From a virus: a stretch of 64,000 bases of DNA. Where the stretch lies: the IMG/VR virus record IMGVR_UViG_3300033145_001047, positions 22,168-86,167 of that record. The stretch is one strand, 5' to 3'. Shown piece by piece: positions 31,491 to 39,029 of this stretch; within the stretch, counting starts at the first letter, position 1, and each line of letters starts with the position of its first letter. A program made the translations under genes and the position numbers. The notes under the pieces were generated by a model that did not search any database, was not told where the DNA came from, and worked only from the letters and a program-made list of their open reading frames with translations.

Positions 31491-31983
31491 GCTTCCTCCT
31501 CTTCGATTTCTTCGTGGGCTTCGCCACCTTCTCCGCTACCAGCTTGTCCCACTCGTCACAGATTTTCTCCATAGCCTCTATGTCTCCCTCCCACCCCCCG
31601 ACCTTCTCCGTCTTCTTGTACAGTTTCATCCCCGCCGTGATGAACTTCTTCGGGCCGTCGAGGACCTCCTTCGGGTCGCAATCTGCGGGGGTACCCTGCA
31701 CCAGGGCGTCGGCCTTCGGGTAGTGTTCTTTGTACGTGTCCTTCGCAACGTCGATCACGTCGTCCTCCGTATCGAAGCACTCGCTCTCCTCTCCAGGACG
31801 ATGCGTCAACCCTATCCGACCCCAGTCTCGGTCCATTTTGTTCATCTGTGCCGCCGTCTTCCGTGTCAGGGTTTTCGTCATGCGTACGTATTTCTCGTCG
31901 TCACAGGAGAGCGTTCCGTAGACATGAACGGCTCCGACGCTTATGCCGCGCCATGTCGTGATGTTGAGATTCACAAGTACCAC
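31480..31983 (-). CDS. Hypothetical protein
   Basis: 167 residues, MVLVNLNITTWRGISVGAVH onward. Beta N-terminus, acidic centre, basic tail (KPTKKSKRRKRGR). No family recognised. Confidence 0.65.
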   Translation of the reverse strand: MVLVNLNITTWRGISVGAVHVYGTLSCDDEKYVRMTKTLTRKTAAQMNKMDRDWGRIGLTHRPGEESECFDTEDDVIDVAKDTYKEHYPKADALVQGTPADCDPKEVLDGPKKFITAGMKLYKKTEKVGGWEGDIEAMEKICDEWDKLVAEKVAKPTKKSKRRKRGR

Positions 31984-31990
31984 GGTGACC

Positions 31991-32227
31991 TCAGAAGATT
32001 CCAGGGAACTCGACCTCGGCTCCCTCTACTTCTTCCAGGTTAGACATGACGTTCTCCAGCTCGTCGATTGCCGCGTTGAGTTCGTCGGCCTTCGTTGAAG
32101 CCTGGAGGTTCTCCGGCATGTTGTCGCGCCAGCTCTCCAGCTCTTCCTTCAACTCCTCGATCTCGCCCTTGCCTTCGCTGATTTTGTCTTGCGCTTCCTG
32201 GTAACGCTTCGCCCTCGACTTCGACAT
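31991..32227 (-). CDS. Small coiled-coil protein
   Basis: 78 residues, almost entirely helical: ISEGKGEIEELKEELESWRD, then LNAAIDELENVMSNLEEVEG. This is an acidic two-helix bundle of the size of phage anti-host or structural adaptor proteins. No function known. Confidence 0.65.
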   Translation of the reverse strand: MSKSRAKRYQEAQDKISEGKGEIEELKEELESWRDNMPENLQASTKADELNAAIDELENVMSNLEEVEGAEVEFPGIF

Positions 32228-32421
32228 CAGTCAAACCCCTCCTCGTAATCTATTACTTCTTCCCCGCACTCAGGGCAGTAAATGAATTTATCGTCTTCTT
32301 CTAGCTCGGCGTTGCTGTGCAGTTCGTTGCTCCATCCCTGCCACCCACACTCAGGACACTCAACCTCCGGGATATCATTCTCGTCCTCCACGTTCTGATT
32401 CACCTGTCCCTCCTCAGTCAA
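32227..32421 (-). CDS. Acidic zinc-ribbon protein, paralog of 32868-33239
   Basis: 64 residues. VECPECGWQGWSNELHSNAE, then FIYCPECGEEVIDYEEG, is a two-CxxC ribbon. Nearly the same pattern occurs in the 32868-33239 protein (VKCPSCGWQGTSNELHS, FIFCPDCGEEVGDYEE), so they are paralogs. Confidence 0.72.
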   Translation of the reverse strand: MTEEGQVNQNVEDENDIPEVECPECGWQGWSNELHSNAELEEDDKFIYCPECGEEVIDYEEGFD

Positions 32422-32653
32422 GCCCCTCTTCCATTGCCAGCTCTATGAGTTTGTTCCACTGACACACCCACCACTTCCCGCTCTTCATCGACCGGACTAT
32501 CGGTATCTCGTTCGGCTGTCCCGTCGATATCTCGTACACGCTCCCGTCGTCAGCCTTCGCGTGGCCGACGACCTTCCTCTGTATCGGAGCGTTCGCGCCG
32601 ACGATCTCCCCGAACTTGTACTGAGCCTCGCCGGGGACTACTATCTTTCCCAT
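32414..32653 (-). CDS. Hypothetical protein, paralog of 35131-35403
   Basis: 79 residues. The C-terminal PIVRSMKSGKWWVCQWNKLI, ELAMEEGLD block matches PIVRSEKTGKWYVLAWSDII, NLAVGAGID in the 35131-35403 protein. Both pairs of paralogs lie near each other, implying duplication of a small gene block. Function unknown. Confidence 0.7.
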   Translation of the reverse strand: MGKIVVPGEAQYKFGEIVGANAPIQRKVVGHAKADDGSVYEISTGQPNEIPIVRSMKSGKWWVCQWNKLIELAMEEGLD

Positions 32654-32709
32654 CGGTCCTCCTCTTTCATGATGTTACATTCCCGGCGTGTTGAGCCTTG
32701 ATCCACACC

Positions 32710-32868
32710 TCAGAAATCATATTGCCAGTTCTCCTCTCTGCCGCAACGCATACACTTATGCTGACCCCATCGTGACCGCCCTCCGGCATCTAAATTGTGC
32801 ACGTTGAAGAGTTCGATAAAGTCGTGCCCCCGCAAGAAGCAGAAAATACGGACAAGAAACTTTTTCAT
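32710..32868 (-). CDS. Small protein with CxxC
   Basis: 52 residues, MKKFLVRIFCFLRGHDFIEL then HKCMRCGREENWQYDF. Start ATG 32868 overlaps the upstream stop (TGATG). The LRGHDF...C..CG form is that of short phage zinc-ribbon proteins. AT-richer than neighbours. Confidence 0.62.
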   Translation of the reverse strand: MKKFLVRIFCFLRGHDFIELFNVHNLDAGGRSRWGQHKCMRCGREENWQYDF

Positions 32869-33239
32869 CACTCTTCTCCCTTCTCTCCCGGCGCTTCCAG
32901 TCCAACACGATATTCCGGATAATCGTCAAGCCATTTTACGTTAGTGTCCTCCTCGTAATCACCGACTTCTTCTCCACAGTCAGGGCAGAAGATGAACTCG
33001 ACATCGAATTTCAGGCCAGTTTTGCTATGTAATTCGTTGCTCGTTCCCTGCCAGCCGCAGCTCGGACACTTTACCTCCGGCCTCTTCGTCTCGTCCTCAG
33101 ATGTGTGCCGCTCCTTCTTCGGCTCCTCTTCTTGCTGCGGTTCCTGCTCGTCGTCCAGCGTCTTCGTGCCGGGCTCTTGACTCGTTTCTTCGTTCATCCT
33201 CTGCTCCTGTCCTATGTCCTGTTCCACCTTGCCGCTCAT
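32868..33239 (-). CDS. Acidic zinc-ribbon protein
   Basis: 123 residues from ATG 33239; an ATG at 33197 with AGGAG six bases upstream may be the real start. An acidic, Gln/Glu-rich disordered N-terminus leads to VKCPSCGWQGTSNELHSKTG, then FIFCPDCGEEVGDYEED. Paralog of the 32227-32421 gene. Confidence 0.65.
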   Translation of the reverse strand: MSGKVEQDIGQEQRMNEETSQEPGTKTLDDEQEPQQEEEPKKERHTSEDETKRPEVKCPSCGWQGTSNELHSKTGLKFDVEFIFCPDCGEEVGDYEEDTNVKWLDDYPEYRVGLEAPGEKGEE

Positions 33240-33486
33240 ACTCCTGGACCAGCGCCGTCTTCGCGTCGGCGAATAGTCCCTTGTCCAGTATCCTCACCGC
33301 CGAGTAACGGGTGCCGGACTTGAGCGTGACCTCCGGCAGTCGCAGCTTGATACCCTCCTCCTCCTCCGTTCCCTTCAAGAGACGGACGCCGCATATCTTC
33401 ACCTTGCCGTGAAGGTCCACGTCCGCCAGCGCCAGCAGCCGTCCCTTGTCCGCGCCGTATATTACCATTCGGCTAATCGTCACCAT
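33097..33486 (-). CDS. SpoVG-like or beta-rich hypothetical protein with doubtful tail
   Basis: 129 residues. Residues 7-85 (MVIYGADKGRLLALADVDLH, GKVKICGVRLLKG, YSAVRILDKGLFADAKTALV) resemble the SpoVG fold of strand, strand, loop, helix; the similarity is by eye only. The last 45 residues overlap the downstream gene by 143 bases and are Arg/Gly/Ala noise, so the functional protein is shorter than the frame. Start may be 33468 instead of 33486. Confidence 0.5.
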   Translation of the reverse strand: MVTISRMVIYGADKGRLLALADVDLHGKVKICGVRLLKGTEEEEGIKLRLPEVTLKSGTRYSAVRILDKGLFADAKTALVQEYERQGGTGHRTGAEDERRNESRARHEDAGRRAGTAARRGAEEGAAHI

Positions 33487-33796
33487 CTTCTCGTAGCCTT
33501 TCCCGGCAGAAGATAACCCGCGCCCCCCGGTCCTGCAGTCGCTTGACCATGTCCCATCCTTCGATTTTCCCCTCCTCTTCGACGTTCTCGCTCGTCTTGT
33601 TCCACTCGGCCCACATAGGGTCCCCTGGCACGGTCTTCGAGGGGACGACCTCGTTCCCGCAGCCGGGACACTTGTGCAGGTCCGCGACCCATATCCGGTA
33701 GACGTCCTTGTCGTCGTGACACAGCTCGATCACATAGACGCCGACGGTCTCGGGCTTGTACTCGATCTCGCACTTCGGGCAGACGGAATATATCAT
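33473..33796 (-). CDS. Zinc-ribbon hypothetical protein
   Basis: 107 residues. SVCPKCEIEYKPE and HKCPGCGNEVVPS form a two-knuckle ribbon; the C-terminal half, ending in EGWDMVKRLQDRGARVIFCR, is alpha/beta. Role unknown. Confidence 0.65.
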   Translation of the reverse strand: MIYSVCPKCEIEYKPETVGVYVIELCHDDKDVYRIWVADLHKCPGCGNEVVPSKTVPGDPMWAEWNKTSENVEEEGKIEGWDMVKRLQDRGARVIFCRERLREDGDD

Positions 33797-34335
33797 AACT
33801 CCGCCAGCTCCGCCTCGACGTCGATCTCACTCCCCGCGCCCTGCTTCTGGAGGGACTTGGTCTCCTCGTCCTCACACACCAGCTCGTACACCGGCTCCTG
33901 AGTGAAGCCCGTCTTGACGAACCGACACTTCGCGTCGGGCGTTGAGGGGAAGAAGAAGTTGACCCGGATGGTCCGCTTCTTGTCGTCGGCGGTTTTGAGA
34001 CAGTAGCTCCGGCGTCCGGCGATTCCGTAGTCCTCGGGCTCCCCTCCGTTCTGAGAGTAGCCGCGCTTCCCGAACCACCGGAGGACCGGCGCTATCTCAG
34101 CGACGTCCTTGATATCGCAGTGGAGGAGAATACCGTGGAGTGTTCCGACCTCGTAGCCGACGCTCCCGCGCACCTTGCCGAGACATCCGCCCTCGTGTCC
34201 GGACACCAGGTCCATGAGTTCGGGGATTGCCTCCCGAACGACGACGGCCTCGGGTTCCATCTCCTCGACCGTCTTCCGCTTCTTGTCGATCTCCGCTAAC
34301 GTATCCCGGAAAAAATCCTTCTTCTCTTCCGTCAT
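33793..34335 (-). CDS. Hypothetical protein
   Basis: 180 residues. Helical charged start (MTEEKKDFFRDTLAEIDKKR), then a compact alpha/beta domain (GTLHGILLHCDIKDVAEIAP) and an acidic tail. No family recognised. Confidence 0.68.
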   Translation of the reverse strand: MTEEKKDFFRDTLAEIDKKRKTVEEMEPEAVVVREAIPELMDLVSGHEGGCLGKVRGSVGYEVGTLHGILLHCDIKDVAEIAPVLRWFGKRGYSQNGGEPEDYGIAGRRSYCLKTADDKKRTIRVNFFFPSTPDAKCRFVKTGFTQEPVYELVCEDEETKSLQKQGAGSEIDVEAELAEL

Positions 34336-34351
34336 TTCCTGACCTCCTGGG

Positions 34352-34522
34352 TCAATAGATTACCTGGAACGCTCCATGCTCGACGTCCCGGACCAGTTCC
34401 TCCAGCTCGTCCTTGTGTTCCTCGCACACGCGGAGGACGCTCTGATTATCTTGCGGCGGGTTCACCATCACCGTGTACCGTGCCTCCTCTTGACACTCCT
34501 CGGTCGTGATCTCACACCGCAT
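34352..34522 (-). CDS. Small Cys/His protein
   Basis: 56 residues, MRCEITTEECQEEARYTVMV onward. Two Cys near the start and RVCEEHKDELEELV (CxxH) could bind one zinc. Start ATG 34522 follows GAGAAGG and overlaps the upstream gene by 11 bases. Confidence 0.6.
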   Translation of the reverse strand: MRCEITTEECQEEARYTVMVNPPQDNQSVLRVCEEHKDELEELVRDVEHGAFQVIY

Positions 34523-34871
34523 CCTTCTCACCCCCTTCCCGTTTTCTCTCCGCCAGTTTCAACGCGACCAGCTTCATCACCACGTCCGCCGGTGAGATGT
34601 TCGCCTTCACGTTCGGAATGGTCCCGACCGCCTCGCTCTCGTCGGGCTCGTCTTTCCAGCGGACGTACATGCTGACGATGTTCTGAGCATCCACGTCCGC
34701 CGACAGCACCATCTCCCTCGACGCCTGGGCCGTGTCCTCGCTCACGTCGAAGAACAGCTTCCGGCGCTTGCCCTTCGGCCTGACGAACTGAATGACCTCG
34801 ACCTCGGTGGGGCCGGGCCGTCGCTTGAGATTGTCCACGTCGTACTTCTTGCCGTCTGGAGCCAGTGCCAT
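34512..34871 (-). CDS. Hypothetical protein
   Basis: 119 residues, MALAPDGKKYDVDNLKRRPG onward; beta-rich with a C-terminal helix. First gene after candidate promoter 34892-34920. No family recognised. Confidence 0.68.
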   Translation of the reverse strand: MALAPDGKKYDVDNLKRRPGPTEVEVIQFVRPKGKRRKLFFDVSEDTAQASREMVLSADVDAQNIVSMYVRWKDEPDESEAVGTIPNVKANISPADVVMKLVALKLAERKREGGEKDAV

Positions 34872-34891
34872 GTCGTCCTCCTGTGCGAATT

Positions 34892-34920
34892 ATGGTATCC
34901 ACTTACTATTCCAGCGTCAA
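34892..34920 (-). promoter_or_regulatory. Weak candidate promoter
   Basis: TTGACG (34915-34920), 17 bases, TACCAT (34892-34897) on the minus strand. The -35 matches the other promoters here but the -10 is poor. The 95-base gap 34872-34966 is otherwise AT-rich and empty. Confidence 0.4.
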
Positions 34921-34966
34921 GTCTTTTCCTCCTCTTTTCGTTTTCCTTTGGCTGTGATCGCAGCCT

Positions 34967-35134
34967 CTATTGCCGTATGAGCTGCTCCAGGCCCAGTTCT
35001 TCGTTGTGGACCCTGGACCATTTTTTCCCGCACTCGCACCGCTTGAAGTCGGTCACCTTCGTCTGTCGGTCGTCTTCGACGAAGTCGTCCCGGACCTCTT
35101 GCTCCAGGTCTCTCCCACACTTCGGACACTTCAT
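34967..35134 (-). CDS. Small zinc-ribbon protein
   Basis: 55 residues from ATG 35134 (ATGA overlap). MKCPKCGRDLEQEVRDDFVE, then RCECGKKWSRVH, supplies CxxC and CxC knuckles. The competing frame in the same interval is Arg-rich noise. Confidence 0.68.
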   Translation of the reverse strand: MKCPKCGRDLEQEVRDDFVEDDRQTKVTDFKRCECGKKWSRVHNEELGLEQLIRQ

Positions 35135-35403
35135 CCCGGCACCTTCCCCGGCTTGTCGATACCCGCGCCGACCGCCAGGTTAATGATGTCCGACCAGGCG
35201 AGAACGTACCACTTGCCCGTCTTCTCGCTCCGGACTATCGGACTCATGTCGTTCATGGCTGCAGTCATTTCGTACGACCCGCCGTTCGACCCCTCCGCTG
35301 TTCCGACCTGGTGCCGGAGTATCATCGTGTCCTTCGGGAGAATCTTCCCGACGATCTCGACCTTCTCAATCTCCGCTTTTTTCGCCACCTTTTTCTTCGC
35401 CAC
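35131..35403 (-). CDS. Hypothetical protein, paralog of 32414-32653
   Basis: 90 residues from GTG 35403 (AGGAGG upstream). Basic start (MAKKKVAKKAEIEKVEIVGK), then a C-terminal block shared with the 32414-32653 protein (PIVRSEKTGKWYVLAWSDII). Possibly a small beta-barrel adaptor. Function unknown. Confidence 0.7.
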   Translation of the reverse strand: MAKKKVAKKAEIEKVEIVGKILPKDTMILRHQVGTAEGSNGGSYEMTAAMNDMSPIVRSEKTGKWYVLAWSDIINLAVGAGIDKPGKVPG

Positions 35404-35632
35404 TGTCCTCCTCCTCTCCTGGTGCCCGGAGTCTCTCCAGTTCCTTCTCCTGGTCCGCGCACGTCCTCGTCAACTGCTCCATCCTCTCGGCAATCTGTTC
35501 CAGCTCGTACGCCGAGAAGTACCGCCCGTACTGATTCTTTTTTCGGTCGTATCTGAATCCGCACAGCCTCGATATCTTCTCCGCGTTCCGGAGCCTCGCG
35601 CTATTCTTCTCCGCCGACGCCACTGCTATCAC
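35366..35632 (-). CDS. Hypothetical helical protein
   Basis: 88 residues. A SISRLCGF-like short motif is followed by a helix (ELEQIAERMEQLTRTCADQE) and an acidic/Gly tail that overlaps the next gene start. No family recognised. Confidence 0.6.
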   Translation of the reverse strand: MIAVASAEKNSARLRNAEKISRLCGFRYDRKKNQYGRYFSAYELEQIAERMEQLTRTCADQEKELERLRAPGEEEDSGEEKGGEKSGD

Positions 35633-35655
35633 CCCCTTCTAGTCTGAGCCTCAAC

Positions 35656-35898
35656 TCAGAGCGTTGTTTCAGCAAGTTCCTTTTTCCCTAGACAGCCCTC
35701 GCAGAAGTAATGACTGTTTCCATAATCAGCCCCAGGGAATATCGTCCATCTCTTACAGCATTCGCAATAGTATTGCGGTTTTCCTGTTTCGATCAATTCA
35801 CCGCCGCATATATCACATTCGGTCTCGCCTTTTCTCCAGAAGCATTCTTCACCGCAATCCTCACAACGCTTTTCAATACGGTAATAAGTCTGTTTCAT
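35656..35898 (-). CDS. Multi-Cys zinc-binding protein
   Basis: 80 residues from ATG 35898 (ATGA overlap). Four CxxC pairs: RCEDCGEECF, ECDICGGEL, YYCECCKRW, YFCEGCLGK, giving two treble-clef or ribbon sites. AT-richer than neighbours. Role unknown. Confidence 0.68.
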   Translation of the reverse strand: MKQTYYRIEKRCEDCGEECFWRKGETECDICGGELIETGKPQYYCECCKRWTIFPGADYGNSHYFCEGCLGKKELAETTL

Positions 35899-36095
35899 AT
35901 TCCCTTCGCTCCCTCGATCTCGTCCGCCGCTGCCGTCAGTGCTGCAGCTATCTCCCGCGCCTTCTTCGGCGACGCCGCCAGGGTGCACTTGCTCCCGGCC
36001 TTCTTGTTCTTCGCCCCGAGCGTGATCGTCCCACCTTCTCCGGGACCTATCGCCAGCTTGCCGTCGCCCGTCCGTATCATCAGCACGTCAGTCAC
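35895..36095 (-). CDS. Hypothetical protein
   Basis: 66 residues. MTDVLMIRTGDGKLAIGPGE, then SPKKAREIAAALTAAADEIE. Gly/Ala-rich strand pair plus helix; resembles small phage proteins that regulate partner enzymes, but no family recognised. Confidence 0.62.
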   Translation of the reverse strand: MTDVLMIRTGDGKLAIGPGEGGTITLGAKNKKAGSKCTLAASPKKAREIAAALTAAADEIEGAKGI

Positions 36096-36324
36096 CCCCT
36101 TCCTCGGGATTCGCCACTATCTCGCCGTCTGCATTCAGCACATGCAGCCATTTGATGCTCGCCCTCTGTCCGTTATCGTCACTATAGTGGTCAGCAAGAA
36201 TTGCCGCCTTTCCTGCAGCGGACGTCCCACAATCAGCCCATGCCGACTTGATACACTCGCCGTCCCGAATAACGGATACGTCCCATCCGTTTCCTTCATG
36301 CTTGACGTAAACGCCTATGTTCAT
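36088..36324 (-). CDS. Hypothetical protein
   Basis: 78 residues from ATG 36324, overlapping the upstream stop (TGATGA). MNIGVYVKHEGNGWDVSVIR onward; a longer frame to 36759 is noise over the next gene. No family recognised. Confidence 0.65.
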   Translation of the reverse strand: MNIGVYVKHEGNGWDVSVIRDGECIKSAWADCGTSAAGKAAILADHYSDDNGQRASIKWLHVLNADGEIVANPEEGGD

Positions 36325-37517
36325 CACTTCCCCCCTTCTACCAGCTTCACTCGATTGACAAGCGTTTCTTTCCTTCCCTTGTACTCCTCGTGACTCTTGA
36401 CGGTCGCTTTCACCAGGTAGGTCTCGCCCTCGACCAGGTTCGGACCACTGGAGGCGAACCACTTCACCCGGTTCCCCTCGGAGTCCTGGAAGTTGTGCAG
36501 GGCGGTCGTCCCGTAATAACCCTCGATCATAGTCACGCTCTCCAGGGTCAGCGTGAAGTTCTCGCGCTTCTTCACTTCGCCGACGTAGTTCGACTCGCGC
36601 TCCTCGGCCTTCTCCCGAGCTGCCTCGGTCTCGCGCTTCCAGGCTGCAATGATCGAGCAGCCGAACCCGAACGCCTTCCAGGTCAGGTATCCGCCGTCGG
36701 CCAGGACCTTGATGTTCATAAGGTAGCTGCTCCCGTTCGGCTCCAGGCCCTTCGCCCACTCGATAGCAGCAGCAGCAGCCTCTCGGTCCTCGTCCGTCAC
36801 CTTCGGGCCGTCTTCCCAGGCCCCATGAGAATCGTTCAGGTGATTCAGCACACCGTCCGCCGTCGAGCAGCGCCCATCCTCTTCCCGCGCCTTCGTCCGA
36901 CTCAGCCAGCCGTACTCCCGGACGTGGGCGCTGGTCAGCGCCAGCACCGACTTCAACTTGTACTCGGCGTCACAGCCGCCGCTTCCGAAATAGTCCTTGA
37001 AGGTTTCCTCCAGGTCGGCCAGGTCGCCGTAGACCGCGAACCACCCGGCGCTCAGTGCGTGACCCAGGAAATCCTTCAAGCAGGTCGAGCCCACGTGCTT
37101 CCACTCGCCGCTCTCGTTCACCACCAGGTAGGTCTCGTTTCTCCGGCGCTTCGTTCCGCAATGGTCACAGGTCGTGCCGACCTTCCAGTATTTCTCCGGT
37201 ATCTCCGGCGCACCAGGGTGAGCGTAGAGTAGGTTCCCGGTCCCCGCGTGATCGACACGGGCCACGAACTCCCACCCGTTCAGCTTCGGCAGCTCTCCGT
37301 CCACCAGCACCTTGACCAGGGTGCCGTACAGCGGGGTGCGCTCAGGAGCGGACTCCAGAGTCACCGGCCCCTCACCGATAACGACCGTGTCCGTCTCATC
37401 GGTCACTTCGACCGCCAGCTTCGGGAGCCCGAACTTCTTCGCCCGGCGGTTCAGTCGCTCGACCTCGATCTCGAAGCCCTCAACCCTTCCCTTCGGCACC
37501 CAGTATTCAGTCTTCAT
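36324..37517 (-). CDS. Large hypothetical protein with CxxC site
   Basis: 397 residues from ATG 37517 (ATGA overlap). The centre has TTCDHCGTKRRRNETYLVVN, then WKHVGSTCLKDFLG, a Cys4-type zinc site I have seen in long phage and plasmid hypotheticals associated with anti-restriction or single-strand-binding regions. The C-terminal part (VKWFASSGPNLVEGETYLVK, ATVKSHEEYKG) looks like an OB-fold. Function unknown; largest gene of the small-gene region. Confidence 0.7.
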   Translation of the reverse strand: MKTEYWVPKGRVEGFEIEVERLNRRAKKFGLPKLAVEVTDETDTVVIGEGPVTLESAPERTPLYGTLVKVLVDGELPKLNGWEFVARVDHAGTGNLLYAHPGAPEIPEKYWKVGTTCDHCGTKRRRNETYLVVNESGEWKHVGSTCLKDFLGHALSAGWFAVYGDLADLEETFKDYFGSGGCDAEYKLKSVLALTSAHVREYGWLSRTKAREEDGRCSTADGVLNHLNDSHGAWEDGPKVTDEDREAAAAAIEWAKGLEPNGSSYLMNIKVLADGGYLTWKAFGFGCSIIAAWKRETEAAREKAEERESNYVGEVKKRENFTLTLESVTMIEGYYGTTALHNFQDSEGNRVKWFASSGPNLVEGETYLVKATVKSHEEYKGRKETLVNRVKLVEGGK

Positions 37518-37660
37518 TTGACATCCCCGTGATAGACCGAGCACACAACCTCGGCTCCGTATCCTTCTCTGACATCGGCCTTCGCCGACTCCAGGTCACA
37601 GGCCACGACGTCGTGGGCCTTCCCGTTCTCGTCGACCAGGGTCCATTTGCTGTACTTCAT
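37514..37660 (-). CDS. Small hypothetical protein
   Basis: 48 residues, MKYSKWTLVDENGKAHDVVA onward. ATG 37660 is preceded by GGGGGGAG; an upstream ATG at 37711 would leave no leader after promoter 37720-37747. Strand-turn-strand plus helix. No family recognised. Confidence 0.6.
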   Translation of the reverse strand: MKYSKWTLVDENGKAHDVVACDLESAKADVREGYGAEVVCSVYHGDVK

Positions 37661-37719
37661 GTCTCCCCCCGTCTTTCCCTTTCCTTCCCCGTTGTTTCGT
37701 TTCGTACTCATTACACTAT

Positions 37720-37747
37720 AGTATACTATTGGTTTCCTTTTCGTCAA
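37720..37747 (-). promoter_or_regulatory. Sigma-70-like promoter
   Basis: TTGACG (37742-37747), 16 bases, TATACT (37720-37725) on the minus strand, heading the 37517-34352 gene block. The repeat element 37827-37891 lies about 80 bases upstream. Confidence 0.72.
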
Positions 37748-37819
37748 GGTTTCGTGGGAAAATAATCGGGTTTCGGGGTGGTCGTAAGTGTAGCAGTTAC
37801 AAGATGATAGCGGTAGCCT

Positions 37820-37969
37820 TCACTTATTTTCACATTTTTTCACGTCGTCGGGTTGCCATGTCATAAGTCCTTGCGTGACAAGGACCTCGACGCCGGACTC
37901 CTCCTGGTCCTGGTCTGGCTCCTGGAGGTTCTCCTCCTCAATGTCGATCACAGCGTCCAGTCCGGTCAT
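37820..37969 (-). CDS. Small acidic protein
   Basis: 49 residues, MTGLDAVIDIEEENLQEPDQ onward; ATG 37969 overlaps the upstream stop as ATGA. The last codons are laid over the conserved 65-bp element 37827-37891 and read EVLVTQGLMTWQPDDVK. Because the element is conserved as DNA elsewhere, this C-terminus may be incidental. Confidence 0.45.
   Translation of the reverse strand: MTGLDAVIDIEEENLQEPDQDQEESGVEVLVTQGLMTWQPDDVKKCENK
37827..37891. repeat. Conserved 65-bp intergenic element, copy 1
   Basis: Aligns without gaps to 42730-42794 and 44711-44775. Contains TTTTCACATT at its left, a hairpin GTCCTTG-5-CAAGGAC (37867-37885) and ACGTCG. Relative to copy 2 the hairpin has a paired change (GTCGTTG/CAACGAC), which preserves the stem. 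Lies about 80 bases upstream of promoter 37720-37747. Confidence 0.75.
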
Positions 37970-38187
37970 ACGCTTGGCTCCAGCCGTTCCTCTATGACCC
38001 TCTCGTTCTGTCCGGGAGTCCACTTGTCTGGATATTCCTGGGACGTAAGCCGACATGCTCGACTTGTCGGCACCACATCATAGAATGCTCTCGCCTCCCG
38101 GAGCAGCTCGAACCTTTCGCAGTCGTGAAGGTGCGTTCGGTTCGGGCCGTGCTGCACGAAGTACAGCTTCGTGGGTCTCGTGCTCAT
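37966..38187 (-). CDS. Hypothetical protein
   Basis: 73 residues from ATG 38187 (ATGA overlap); a much longer open frame upstream is noise over the neighbouring gene. MSTRPTKLYFVQHGPNRTHL onward. No family recognised. Confidence 0.62.
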   Translation of the reverse strand: MSTRPTKLYFVQHGPNRTHLHDCERFELLREARAFYDVVPTSRACRLTSQEYPDKWTPGQNERVIEERLEPSV

Positions 38188-39029
38188 AGCCACCTTCCCC
38201 ACCGACGCTCCCAGGCCGAGCTGCCGATGTTGTGGAAGAACTCCTCGACGTCCTCGCCGTTGTGTCCACGGCGTCCGCGACGGTACGCCCGGAAGGGTGC
38301 TATCCCTTCCACCCAGTCGGAGGGGAGCTTGTCGATGTTCCGGAGGGTCCCCTCTATCTGTGTGAGCATCGTCTCCTCGGCCCAGGCCATGACCCGGCCC
38401 CGGCGCTTCCGGACGCCCCAGGCCAGCCGCCTCAGCGGGAAGACCTCGGTCGTCCAGGTTATCTCCCCGGTTCCGTACCAGATATCGAGGTACACGAAGT
38501 CGTACTTCACGCCGCACCGCTTCACGTACCAGTGGACGTCTCCGCCGACTATGTTCATCTTCGGCGTGGCCACGTGCTCCCACACCAGGTCGATTATCTT
38601 CGGCTCGATCTCGACGACCGTCACGCTGGTGACGCTCGGCTTGTCGGCTATCATCCGCGCCACGTATCCCAGGCCGAGCCCGGCGACCAGGACGTCGCCC
38701 TTCGCCGCCGCTATCGCGTCGCGCATCATGAACCGCTCCTGGAAGCTGTCGCTCATGAGGAGACCGTGTCCGCGCTCGACGAGGAACTGAATCACCAGCT
38801 CGTGAGGGAGCCGGACCCGCAGCGGGTGGTATCCCATCATAATCGCGTTCCGCATATTCACGACCTCGACCGGCGTGTCCGGCTTCACGCGCTCGTGCTT
38901 GATACTGAACTTCCCGCGCTTGCCCTTCGGTATCCGGACGTCCCACCACAACGAGTTGACCAGCTCCTCGGGGTCGAGCCGCTTCTCCATCGGCTTACTC
39001 TTCGTACTCATGCCCGTCAAGTCCATCAT
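38184..39029 (-). CDS. Spermidine-synthase-like Rossmann methyltransferase fold protein
   Basis: 281 residues from ATG 39029 (AGGAGG six bases upstream). VLVAGLGLGYVARMIADKPS is the AdoMet-type loop, TVVEIEPKIIDLVWEHVATP the acidic strand-2 motif, GGDVHWYV and YDFVYLDIWYGTGEITW the following blocks, as in spermidine synthase-like proteins. Substrate unknown; it may be a methyltransferase or a non-catalytic relative. The N-terminal 60 residues are basic. Confidence 0.7.
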   Translation of the reverse strand: MMDLTGMSTKSKPMEKRLDPEELVNSLWWDVRIPKGKRGKFSIKHERVKPDTPVEVVNMRNAIMMGYHPLRVRLPHELVIQFLVERGHGLLMSDSFQERFMMRDAIAAAKGDVLVAGLGLGYVARMIADKPSVTSVTVVEIEPKIIDLVWEHVATPKMNIVGGDVHWYVKRCGVKYDFVYLDIWYGTGEITWTTEVFPLRRLAWGVRKRRGRVMAWAEETMLTQIEGTLRNIDKLPSDWVEGIAPFRAYRRGRRGHNGEDVEEFFHNIGSSAWERRWGRWL

